Part shown: positions 23,601 to 36,200 of the stretch, one piece after another
Position numbering within the stretch: position 1 is the first letter of the stretch
How the letters are laid out: every line of letters starts with the position of its first letter
DNA from: Axinella damicornis
Taxonomy: Eukaryota > Porifera > Demospongiae > Axinellida > Axinellidae
Direction of reading: 5' to 3'
DNA: 64,000 nt
NCBI GenBank assembly: GCA_963931865.1
Contig: OZ007513.1
Location: forward strand, 1,684,452 to 1,748,451
Translations under genes and position numbers: made by a program
Notes under the pieces: generated by a model
Database searches by the model: none
The model's input: only the letters and a program-made list of their open reading frames with translations
What the model was told of the DNA's origin: nothing

Positions 23601-26600
23601 TCGTCCAGTAATTCTGCTACTGTCAACTCCCTCTGAATCTGTGAAAGTACCTGCTCATAGTTTTGTTGACTCAGTTCCCTGGCAGTCCTTGCACTGTTGT
23701 AAGGAGGTATGATCTGTTCACGCATCTGCCGGGCGCTGCTTCTCCTGGCACTAGCTCTTGACAGTGTAGACTGAGCAATGGAGTAACCACTTCTGGCTCT
23801 GTCAAGCACCATGAAAGGTTCTGCAATCTCCTCTCTGGTCCTTTGAAGTTGTTCGATGGCTTGGCTTTGGGTATTTCGGCAGCGCTGCATACACTGCACA
23901 TTAGGGTACAGCTGACATACACTTCGAGAACATTGTCTGGACACTGTTCCATTATAGCGTTGTGATGGACATGCCATTGTTTGTTCTCGTAATACCGGAT
24001 TGCATACTTTTATCTTGTTCACAGGGTACCAAACACGAACTGGTGCACACACGCCTCGACATCGATACCTACATCTTCGAGTGCTAAAGAAGATGTAGCA
24101 CACACTATAACAGTAATTACTACAAGTACGAACAAATATCCAGTCTGTCCTCGTCTCGTATGTAACTATTTCAACATACTCGCAACCTCTAACTAAGGTA
24201 GTACATGGGCGACTATCTGGGACAGTGACGTCTTCATAGCATGTGTAATCTTCTTGCTGGCACCTCTCCACAGTACCACATTCCCCTTCATTGCAGACTG
24301 TATTCAAGTCCCTCTGAGCTTGCTGGATTGCAGCGTTTGCCGTCTCAAATGTGCGTTGTGCAGACTGCAAGCTGTCATTAGCCACTTCAAACTGATTAAC
24401 TGCTTCATCGTATGTCTCATTTGCTAGCAGTGATGCTTGATCTCTCATTGTGTATTCAGATTCCAGGTTGTCCAAACTCTGACGTGCCCTGTCCACAACC
24501 ATTTCGGCGTTTCTCTGTTTGCGTTTCACTCTGGTGGCGGTAGCATTGATGAAATTGTGAACATAGTTTCCCACACTTTGTATAAAGCTGTTTTCTCCAT
24601 CTGCCATTTCACCATGTATGGAGAGATTAAGGCGATTCCATGGAATATCTATTGGAGCAGTCCCAGTAAGATGGGCGGAATAAGAGCCATAAATGTTGAC
24701 TTCTGCACTAAACTGAAGATTGCTGTTTTGAATTTCAACTGGCACATTAAAGTGTGTCCCTAGAATGGAAACATCGACTGAGTGCATCCGAGCATGAAAC
24801 TGCGAACTGTCCGATTCAAATGCAACTGAAAGTGCTGTAGAGTTGGGGCCAGGAAGAAGAGTCATGAAATTTCCAAGAGGAAGTCGGCTCTGAAGCAAGG
24901 TGGAGTAAATAGTGAGCGAAGGATTTGACACTCCCAAACCTCCCTGGTCACGACAGAAGAGACCCAAACCCATGGAACCAGGAAAATACAAGGCATGGGT
25001 CATGCTTGTGAATGTCAACTGTCCTAGGTTGAGCCATGGACATCCCGTGTTAGTATACATACTGAGACCTTGAAGCTGAAGAGTGTTGTCTAAGTTCATG
25101 AAGACATCTGCGGGACACTCGACAGTTTCTTCAGGAAAAGAGAACAGACGAGAGAAGAAGCGCTGTCCCGAACGAGGTCTGTAAAGGACCTTGAGTGACA
25201 AGCCGGATGGAGTGTAGTCCTCTGCTGACTGACATGTTTCTGGTTGGGTATCTGCAAAGAGAATTGTGATGAACTAACGATTGGAAGCTGACTCATTAAT
25301 TGACAGGTACTATTGTGGAACAGTGTATTATCCACTGTATAAGACGTTTTGTACATGTAGGTGGGAAATACTTCAAGTGCAGGAACTATACTCTCACAAT
25401 TCACCAACACTGAGTCCAACGAACAACATCTGTCAAATTCCCAGCATGTACCTGATGTGAATAGGATAGAGTGCCCAGCACTAGTCAAAACAAGGTCTGT
25501 AGGACTTCCCCCAACGTCAACTGTAATTGCCAATTCAGTCCGTCCATCTAGGATTGCATTTCGCTCCTACAAACAAAAACAAATAAGATAATACATGTGC
25601 TGTATAAACTAGCACCATGTCCAGGTCTCCTTACCTGCATTCGGTTGAAAAGGTAGTGGAGAATTCCAGAGAAGTCAAACCCAACAGAAAGAGTGCCGCT
25701 AGTGAGTCCCACTGCAACGTCTGCTTTCATCGTCAGGTCAAGAGGAGGTAGGGAGGGCTGATAAAGTTCTAATCCATTCCAGTACATCTTGGTTACAAGG
25801 ACAGACTTTGGTGTCTTGAAGATGGCAGCACTACGTATCGTATACACCCACCCACGAGCATTGTACGGACGCAAGAACGATAAAAACTTTATCCTGTTTT
25901 GCACAGCAGCTGATGTGAGCTGTACAAGAACTGGCGAAGTCATTCCTTTGCAGAGATTTACAGCGAAGCACAATGGTGCTGCAGAGCGACTTGGATTGTA
26001 CAATAAGGGTTGTCTACTAACAAATGCCAATACAAGTCGACCAAATCGAAGGACCGAATACAGTCCAGGCTCATTTGCTATGATGTCATTGCACCCTGTC
26101 ACACCTGAGATATCTTCAGGTGCCACTAAACTGCTCACATAGTCATCAATATTGAAGTTTGTAGCACTACCACTAAATTGAGTCAAGGTAAGCCATGCTG
26201 GAAGGAGGGGAAGAATATGGGTCAAATACGTGGTTCCAAGTGAACGTGTTGTGAGAAAATCTTCCACATCATTTGTGCTGAAATTGTAGTAGTAACAGTT
26301 CCTAAACTCGGGACGAAATGGTATAGTGGGGTGAACTATCTTGCCTCTGTTAGCATCGCAAGGTGTACAAGCTCTGGAAGTTGGAGACTGTGGTAGTTCA
26401 GTGACTAGGGAATCCCTTGAAAGGGTAACGTTGATGCCAGTTATTGAGAGAGGAAGACTGAGATCTGAGTAGCGAGAGAAAACGATTCCTGATGTGGTGT
26501 TTGACTGACCATTTGTCTCCCATGCGCATGTCGAATGAAGCTTCACTTGCTCCGTAGACATGGGACACCCGGAGTGGACTGCAGTGTCAGCCACACAGCA

Positions 26601-27244
26601 ACTCTCCCACAGTATCCCGACCGTAGATATATCCAAAGCCTGGATGTATGGGCGGCTTGAGCCACTTTGTCCACTGGAGACAAAGATGGATGAATCTGCC
26701 GGAAGAGAAAAGCTGTCGGCGTTGCTGCCTGAGAGAGTGTATCTGAGAGTGTAGTGGCCCGATTGCATTCCCATAATGGTAAACTCTGCGTTTTTGTCTG
26801 GATATGTGACAGTAATTTCGGAAGGTGTCACTAGGATGTTTTCCCCACCATCCATTCTTACAATGAGTGCTTCATCAGGACTGGCAGCAAGCTCAAGTGT
26901 TGGTGATTGTACATTTTGCGTGAGAGTTGGGATGGATGAGATGGTAACAAGACCTACATCACACGTTGGTCCATCGTACCCAGTCCCTTCACAATCACAC
27001 ATGAATTGTTCGTCAGAATCAACAGCAGCTACTGCGCACGTACCATTGTGCTGACAGGGATTCGAGTCACATACACTGCTCTCTGTGTATCAAGAAGAAT
27101 GCATCTATCTCATGAGTGGCATCTAGCTGTATATACACGGTTGTGTGCAACACTTATTAACATTCAAAGACTGTGTCAAATATCATTTCTGTGCTTGCAT
27201 GAGATGCAGGGGCGGCGGCACAGGGGGGGCAGGGGGGGCAAGCG

Positions 27245-27283
<39 letters not shown>

Positions 27284-30200
27284 AATATTTAGGGGGGCAT
27301 CGCCCCCCCCTAACTCCTAGCAGCTAGCTACTATTAAACAGCCAACGGCTGCCCTATACTTAGTACTAGGCTGACTCGGCTAACCTTGTGTACGTACAAT
27401 GTACGCGAATCGAGTTGCTGATCTGGCGCAAGTCCAGCTATCGACGTAGCCAGCGGCTGGCTAGCTAAAACTGAACGGCTTGCATGCTTGGGAACGAGAC
27501 CGCAATATAGTATACCCGTGTACGTAGCTACATATTACGTTCGTGAGCGAAATTTGAGCAAGAAAGAAAGCACATGGCGGCCCCGGGACCAGCAATCCTC
27601 GTACATCTGGAACTTGCAGTGCAAAAGCACGAAGGTGCCACGAGAGCCCATCCTGATAGCTGAAAAATGAAGGTGAAAAATTTTTCCGAGCTTCGCGCGG
27701 ACTGATCGGCGCTATGCGCCTCTATGCACTGCCTCCGACAGCGTGTAATATATCTTGCCCCCCCAATTGTAAATACGTGCCGCCGCCCCTGAGATGGTTT
27801 GGATAATGGAGTTGAAACGTGGTGGTTCAAACTTCATAGAATACACAATTATCTTGGAAAACAGGAAGAGGGCTTGAATAATTAGAATCACTACAGTACT
27901 TTCGAAGATGGCATCTACAGCATCACTCCTCAGCACTGAGGCCTGTCTTGTTCCTAGCCAACAACAATTGACCTACAGCATTGGTCTGTGATCGCCTATG
28001 CAGTATTTACGTAAGTGGCGCATAAAGCAAGAGACCCCATGAAATTCAATGCGGATTTCCGTGGACCTGTGGACCTGAGTGCATGATTACCATCAAGTTA
28101 CAATTACAGGTTCAGGGGCGGAGACAGCTACCAAAAAATAGCACAATTGCTCGCTGCCAAAGGCAGCGAGCAATTGTGCCAATTCACGTTAAATTTGCTA
28201 CTATTCCCGGGCACACCTTTCACCTGGTGCCAGCCTGCTGTTTTTTGGGGAGGTGGGGGGACTCAGCCCTCCTGCTTTTGAAGTGGGGGGCTCAAGTCAC
28301 CCCCCCCCCCCCCCCCCCCCCCCCCCCCATATCTCCGCCCTTGAGATTTTCCAACTTACAGGTCTTACTACATGATGCCTAGCTAATAGCAATACTATGT
28401 GCACACCAGGAGGCATTGCTGCAGGGATAATGTGCCAGTAGAGGAGGCAACTCACCGATACACATTGGCGGTTCTGTCCACTGTACTGTACCTGTCTGGG
28501 GACCAAGCTCACATGTTTGAACCATTGGCCCATCAATGGTATAACCAAATGTACACAAAATAGAGCATGACGATGTGTAGTCTCGGCGACATGGAGCCAG
28601 AATGACTCCATTTTCGGGGGGTTCCAGGGGAACACACTGTAGTGGCCGACAGAATGTGGGTGTGCCTGACCAGATGGTTGTTGGACGGCAGATGCGACGG
28701 GAGGAGCCAATCAGAGTAAATCCAGTGTCACAGGAAAATGAACACAAGCTACCAGTGGCTTGTCCTGACTCGCAGCTGATAGTCCCATTTTGTGGCGCAA
28801 TGAGCATCGGACACATCAGTGCTGAGGAGACAAGAGAAGAAAAAACTATAGGATGGAGGTGTGTTTTGTGCCAAAAGTGGCATACTTTAGAAACCATTTT
28901 CTACCAATTATGTTACATTTTGACATGCAAATTTAACCTGAATTGGCAGAACAGCACTCCTGTACTATTGCATGGGTGACTGATGTGCCAAATCCGCCAA
29001 AAATGTACTAATGAGCCAAAATTGAACATAGACTTGGAATGTTGAACTAGGAATGGGCATGTGAACAAGATATGAAGCTGGAAATTGCGCCATTGTGGTC
29101 AGCATAAAATGAGCTTTCAAATGGTGTCCTTTCGGGATTGTGCTATTGTGATCAGCATGAAAAGACAATGATGTGTTAAAAATGACTTTTAATGTTGGTC
29201 ACAAATCGCACTTAACCAAAGGCTATAATCCATGGAGTTTCATGATTTTGGGTCAAATTCGCAAAATACATGGACATCATTGGAATGTTCCATTCATGCT
29301 GATCACAATCATACAAATCCCAGCTTCATATCTCACACCTAGCCCAAGATACCCATATTAATCTGCTATAACTACATGCATAGCGTCATTCCCAGGCCTT
29401 CTACACCACCAGTTTTTGCAGTCTTTTTGCATGCTGTAAACTAGAGGTGGGAAAGAGGCTATGCATGCAGCAAGCAAACTATAAAATATAACTGTTGTTC
29501 TATTTCTTGCAGATGTTTCGTGTATCTCTTACATTGGTGTAATAATAGTACATACCTCTGCAAGTTAGTCCATCCGATTGCAGAGCGTGCCCACGAGGAC
29601 ACTCGCAGATGAAGCTGCCCACTGTGTTGGAACAATCACGCTGGCATCCCCCGTTCTCAGTGGCACACTCATCAATATCTGTACAAGTATTGGCACATGT
29701 ACTGAATAAGTTTCTCGAGTATATACATGTGGGACAGTTGTATCCTACTAAGATCAGAGCTTGCTTCACAACAAACAAGCAATTGCATCTCAGAAATTTG
29801 TACGCAACAAACACAGAAGTGAAGTTATTGGCTACTGGAGGTGAATGGGGTTCCTGTCATAGGCAGGTCCACTGATGAGATGTCTCAGACTCATGGTCAG
29901 TACACGGACAGAGTACAAACTACTAACCAACACAATTGCGTCCATCCTCCAAGAGTGAGTACCCATTCATACAGGAACAAAAGTAGCCTCCAGCTGTATT
30001 GTTACACAGCTGGCTGCAGCCGGAAACACCCTCTTCACACTCATTGATATCTGTTCGATATGATGTAAATAACAGCTACATAATACATCCAGTTTATACA
30101 TGCAGCATGGGTGGTATATTACACACATAACTAGACGAATGCAGAACATTGTGGGGCGAGCCTGAGCGAGTACATGCAGGTACTGAATGTGCATGGAGCA

Positions 30201-33200
30201 GTTGCATGTGCATGTCATCAGAATGTGAGTCTGACGGACAGTTAAGGACACAGACACAGATCACACCAGAGAAAGCTATGACCGCACTAATCATTGATTT
30301 CGTGCACTTGAAGCAGTCTGGCAGGTAGGTCCAGGAGCGGTCTCTGTTAGCCACTCACCGCCCCGCTATAGTCTCCATCCTTGCAAGGCCTTGTTGAGGT
30401 AGACTGTTCGTAGTTCGCGTCTCAGTTAGACTGGCGCGACATCAGTATCAACGCGCAGGAAGTGAACTCAGGTTGGAAATAACGCATGACGCAAGAACAC
30501 GCAAAATACGACCAGGAAGTGATTTACGGCACGACGTACGATACATACATATATATATATATATATATAGAAAATTTACAGCAAACTCGTCTATGTGGGG
30601 CTCGCTCAGGCTCGCCCCAATCATTAATTGCTGCTAGGACACACTTCCATATTGGTATAGGGCATGGACCCCAGTCGCTAGGACACACGTCCCAGTTGCT
30701 AGGACACGCGTCCCAGTTGCTAGGACACGCGTCCCAGTTGCTAGGACACGTATCCCAGTTGCTAAGACACGTGTCCCAGTTGCTAAGACACGTGTCCCAG
30801 TTGCTAAGACACGTGTCCCAGTTGCTAGGACACGCGTCCCAGTTGCTAGGACACGCGTCCCAGTTGCTAGGAAACGTGTCCCAGTTGCTAAGACACGTGT
30901 CCCAGTTGCTAAGACACACGTCCCAGTTGCTAGGACATGTGTCCAAGTTGCTAGGACACATGTCTCAGTTGCTACGGTAGGACACGTCTCAGTTGCTACG
31001 GTAGGACACGTCTCAGTTGCTACGGTAGGACACGTCTCAGTTGCTACAGAAGGACACATGTCTCAGTTGCTAGGACACATGTCCCAGTTTGCTCCACCCT
31101 AGCTATGACACTGCATGAGTCCTTCTTATACAACCAAGTACATAATTAAGTGGATACCTTTACAACTTGCATACGTGTCGTCATCAATTCTGTAACCTGC
31201 AGGACACACACACCGGAAGAATCCCACCTCCTCCATGCATACTGCATTTCCGGTACAGTTGTGAAGACCGCTTGTACATTCAGTAACGTCTGCAGTGTAC
31301 AGTCGTGTGCGAATTGAGTGATGTGAAAAAGTAAACCTTGCATGGGTAAGCTAGCTAGATGATTTTTATCAGAGGAGGTTGTGCACATGTGACTATGTGC
31401 TGCGCTTGAATGGAAATGATTGTGTGTTTTTCATCCTAACCTCAACAGTCTCATTCCCACATCAATATGGCCTGGGACTAGGCATGCACACATTCTGCGG
31501 CATATGCTTTGGGCATAATAGGCTAATTTGTCTGTAAAGCATAATGCTGGCATAATAGGGTTAATTGTGGTCCATGATGTCATAGTTTGCATTGCGCAAT
31601 TGCACGTGTGGTTTGATGCACTGCTAAAGTGGTAGTTCTAACTACAGAGTTCCAGTTGCACAAGTCTACATCTTTGAGGCAGTATTGAAAAGACTTTTCT
31701 TTGTGTTCTACCCCTTCAGTGTTGAGCAGAACTTGCAAAGTCCATTGCAATCCTCTTCCCAATGTTGGTGAATCAGTGGTGATGTCGAGCATAATAGGTA
31801 AAAAAACAAAGCATGATCAGTGTTTGTGTGAGCATCTGAGCATAGCATAATAGAAGCAGAATGTGCCTGTGCCTACCTGGGACCGAATAAAATGCCGAAG
31901 TTACAGTTGGGGAGTTTGAAAGGTAGGAGTGCCTTGAATATATTTCAGGTAGGGTAGGCTTCTACTTGCAATAATGGTGTACCAGGAGTGCCAGGTAGCA
32001 CTGGTTTCTCTGCCATCCCGCGCAGCTGCTTCTTCAAGAGGCCATACAGCCTAAGTGACCCAGGGGTTGAACGGGGTTGACAGCATATTTGGAATCTACT
32101 CCAATAAAGCCGCTTGAATGATGTCAATTTTGTTGAGATACTCAAAAAGACTACCGAGAACACACTTCAGTACAGTAAGCCTCCATATAAATTCGCCTAC
32201 ACATGCATGTCACATGACCGTGTCCAACCTCGATCCTCTGGATTCATTTCACTGGTGTAAGAACCGGGGGGCTGGAGCCCCCCCCCCCCCCCCCCCCCCC
32301 CCAGAAAACCGAAGCAGGGGGCTCCGCCCTCTTCCGCAATACAAGCCATGTGTAGTACTATAGCGCTAGCACAGTTGACTATTGTATGCGGCATGGTAAC
32401 ATTTAGTATCTGTACACACTGCCTCTATCTTGTGTATCTGCCTACACACTGCTTCTACCTTGGCGATTGATACAGCGTAGCTATGCCGTGTATCAGTCGC
32501 CAAGAGAGAAGCTAAGCTCGTCGAGTCACAGTGATGCCTGGTATCTGGTTTACCACTTTTTGTCGTACAGAACTGACCAGGACTCATCGCAGGAAGCGTC
32601 GCTGACTGTGAGCACGTACTGAGCCAGTCGTTGAGACACGGCAGCAAGACACATGTAGCGACGATAGCAATTTAACTGTACCATTTGCCATTATCAGCCC
32701 CCCTACTACAAAACATCTTCTTACGCCTCTGCAGTGCAATTGCATGAGTTCTCCAAACGTTACCTCAATGGAACTAGCCTCAAAAGTTGATAATGGCCTT
32801 GATTGTACTAGCTACTAGTGTCACTACATCAACATTACCTCCACACTGACGGCCATCATCCTCCAGTACGAATCCTTCACGGCAGTCACAATAGAAGGAG
32901 CCGTCAGTGTTGATACAGTTGTGTCCACACTCTCCATTGGCTACAGCACACTCATCAATATCTAGAATAACAATACACAACAACTGTATAGAACACATAC
33001 GGACACAGGTTTGAATACAGTAGCTACATCCATAAGACTACACCACCTTGATTGTAAACATATCAGATTCAGTAGAAATCACTGCTCCATTGCTACATGT
33101 AAGATACTTAAGAGGCAACAATTAGAATTGCAGTTCAATCTGCACCTTGACAGAGCCTTCCAGCATCAGTGAGAGGATCCACAGTCATGCGTGTGTCGAC

Positions 33201-36200
33201 AGTATCCTCCCTGACTCTCCCACTGCCACCCCCACTCCCAGACCCTTCCTCCTCCTCCTCTCTCTGGAACTCGTAGCCAAGTCGGCAGGAACACTGGAAG
33301 CTTCCACGAGTGTTGGTACACTCCTGAGTACAGCCTCCATTGTTGCCATCTTCACATTCATTGATATCTGCAAAACAAGTTCAAAAAATTAAATGACAGA
33401 CCACGACCACTGACAATAAGCTTGCTGTCTCTTAGTGTAGCTAGTTAGTCATAATACTGTAGTGGATTTTGACCTCTAGCTAATCACTACTACTTTTTGT
33501 CTCGGTGCCGAAGCGCCGAGACATAGTGCTGGGTACGTATATGTCTGTCCACATTGCTGGAGCGCATGTACGACAGATTTTACTAACTAGTATACTAGTA
33601 ATAAGGTGCATGTGGATCATGTGAGATTTCAGCAAATAGAACAGCAAGAAGTCAGATTACAATTGGGGTATACGCAAGAATGATCATCTGAGGAGCGCCA
33701 GACTATACAAGCTGACTGAGAAAGGCAACGGCAAAGAAGGCCTGAACAAGAGAGTCCAGAACAGAGAGAGCAATGACTACAAGCTGACCGAGAGAGGAGA
33801 CGACTAAGAAGGCAACGAGAAACCACTGACTACAACGTGTAGATGCTCGTGGACTAACCATTGACAAATTTAAGTCTTCTCTTCAAGCCACTTTGCCTGT
33901 GTACTCGTGTATACTTTTTCAGACAAAGCCAAATGCACCTTTCATTAATATTGAAGTTTGTCCATCATAGCTATGTGTCTATTGGTGCAACAACTGGACA
34001 ATAACAAATATTTCACTTTAAGGTTATGGGATCCCCGCATGCGGATATGCGCACCATATACTTTAAGCGTTATTTCTTCTTTTTTTTTGTCACCAAAAGA
34101 TAAAACCTGCCTTCACCAAAATGAGATAAAAACAACAAACAACACATACTATAGAACTGCAACAACAACATAACTAACGAGACCAAAGTCTTCGAGTATA
34201 AGTATCCATTTCCAAAATGCTGGCATACCATCCCAGATACCACCTTCACATACCATCACACTGACGTCCATCATCACTCAGGTTGTATCCATCCCCACAC
34301 AGGCACGAGTAGCTCCCCACACTGTTGGTGCAGTTTTGTTCGCATCCACCATTGCTCTCCGCACACTCATTTATATCTGGAAATGACAGAAAATCCGTAG
34401 CTACACCCCCACGGATGATAACAGAGTTCATTTATACCCTTGGACATATGTTTCACTCATTTGCCCACGTGTGCCAATTTGTGTCAAAACTCGGATAGCT
34501 ACCGATCAATGATTAGCAAATGTCGATCAATGTTTAGCACAGACCGATGTTTTGAGTATGTCGATTGATGTTTAGAACAGACCGATGTTTAGTAAATGTT
34601 GATTATGTTTAGCAGACAGACCGATGTTTAGTAAATGTTGATTATGTTTAGCAGACAGACCGATGTTTAGTAAATGTTGATTATGTTTAGCAGACAGACC
34701 GATGTTTAGTAAATGTCGATCGATGTTTAGCAAATGTCAATCGATGTTTAGCAAATGTCGATCAATGTTTAGCAAATGTCGATCGATGTTTAGCAAATGT
34801 CGATCGATGTTTAGCAAATGTCGATCGATGTTTAGCAGACAGACCGATGTTTAGTAAATGTCGATCGATGTTTAGCAAACATCAATCTATATTAGTGTAG
34901 ATCACATGGTATATTAGTGTAGATCACCTGGTAAATTTCATAAAGATGCCTTAAAATCAGAGTTTTGACACAAATGGCACGCCATAGTCCTTTAAGCAAT
35001 GATTACGTACCTATCCTACACCTCTCGTCGGTCCAGCCAGGTTCACAGTTGCAGGTACCCGGTCTGTCACACACTCCATTCACACACGGTGGAATGCAAA
35101 TAGCTGGAGAGAGGGAAACAGAACGTGGTAGCTACAACATTCCTGAGAGTTTGTAGCAGACTCAAAAATTTGCTCCATGTCTTAGTACAAGAACTCAGGC
35201 AGAAATACTGCTTGATTTTCCTAGACCATTAAATTATAATCAGAATTATGCACTAAATGTTAAGTATAGCAATTCCATAAAACAGAGTACTATTCAGAAT
35301 CCAGTTGCCTTATTTAGAGCAGAGTATGTGGTAGCACAATCCTTTAGAATACCACCTGTTTAGCCTAATCCGAGAATGCAGCATAAGAACATTTAATCAA
35401 ACCCCAGCCCTTGTTGAAGCATAGGAACCACGGGGGCAACGGGGGCTGGCGCCCCCGTAAAATTTTCCACCGTTGAAAAATAAGGGCGTATACCTAGTCT
35501 AGCCGCTAGCCCCTCACCGCCCCGGCCGGTCAAGCGCGTGTGCGGCTTCGCCGTGCGCTCGCTTGACCGGACTGGCAGAGAGGGGCTAGCGGCTAGACTG
35601 GGGCGTACCCTCATACGGACACACACATGCCAAGCGTACACATACACCCCTCCACCTGACTACGTGTAGACTGAACAAGACGCGGCGAGTTTCAGAGAGA
35701 ACTGTGGAAGGGTGCAGTGGCTGATGAAGGCGCAGAGACGGATCGATACATTCTTTGGCCAGAAAACCTGCTCAGTTCACGGTAAGTGTTTTCATTTTTG
35801 TGCTAACTATTTAAACTGGCTCTAGCCAAGGGCGAGGCCCCAGCCCGAAGCAGCCGCCATGGCCATCGAGAGTAATAGTATACATGATGTAAGTGTATGT
35901 AGTGCATGAGATGCTAGCCTATGAGATTTTTTATTTTTATTGAAAAAGAGGTCGAAAAAAGTTTTCCACGCTCCACGCAGAATAAGAATCCACCGCTTCG
36001 CGGCCTGTTTCCAGCCCCCCAATCAAAGAACATCTTCCTATGCCACTGATACCTGTCATCTATGACTACGGCTGAAGCTCCTTGTTGAAGCTTATTAAGT
36101 ATGCACGTGACCTTTGACCTCTTGGAAGTCCAGGAAGGCTGCCTCAACCTACCAACATCAAAGGCATGAAAATTTCCATGACAACCAGTTGTAGTGACCT

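Noticed and set aside
23671..23952. 93-codon minus ORF inside exon 15
   Set aside because: Alternative frame of the exon 15 coding sequence; no supporting start or splice site.
24437..24763. 108-codon ORF on plus opposite exon 15
   Set aside because: Shadow of the conserved minus-strand coding frame.
30486..31059. ORFs of 141-164 codons with seven-residue repeats on both strands
   Set aside because: Produced by the 21-bp minisatellite, which is a multiple of three and so never stops.
34500..34890. CRISPR-like regular repeat
   Set aside because: Direct minisatellite with no unique spacers, in a eukaryotic intron.
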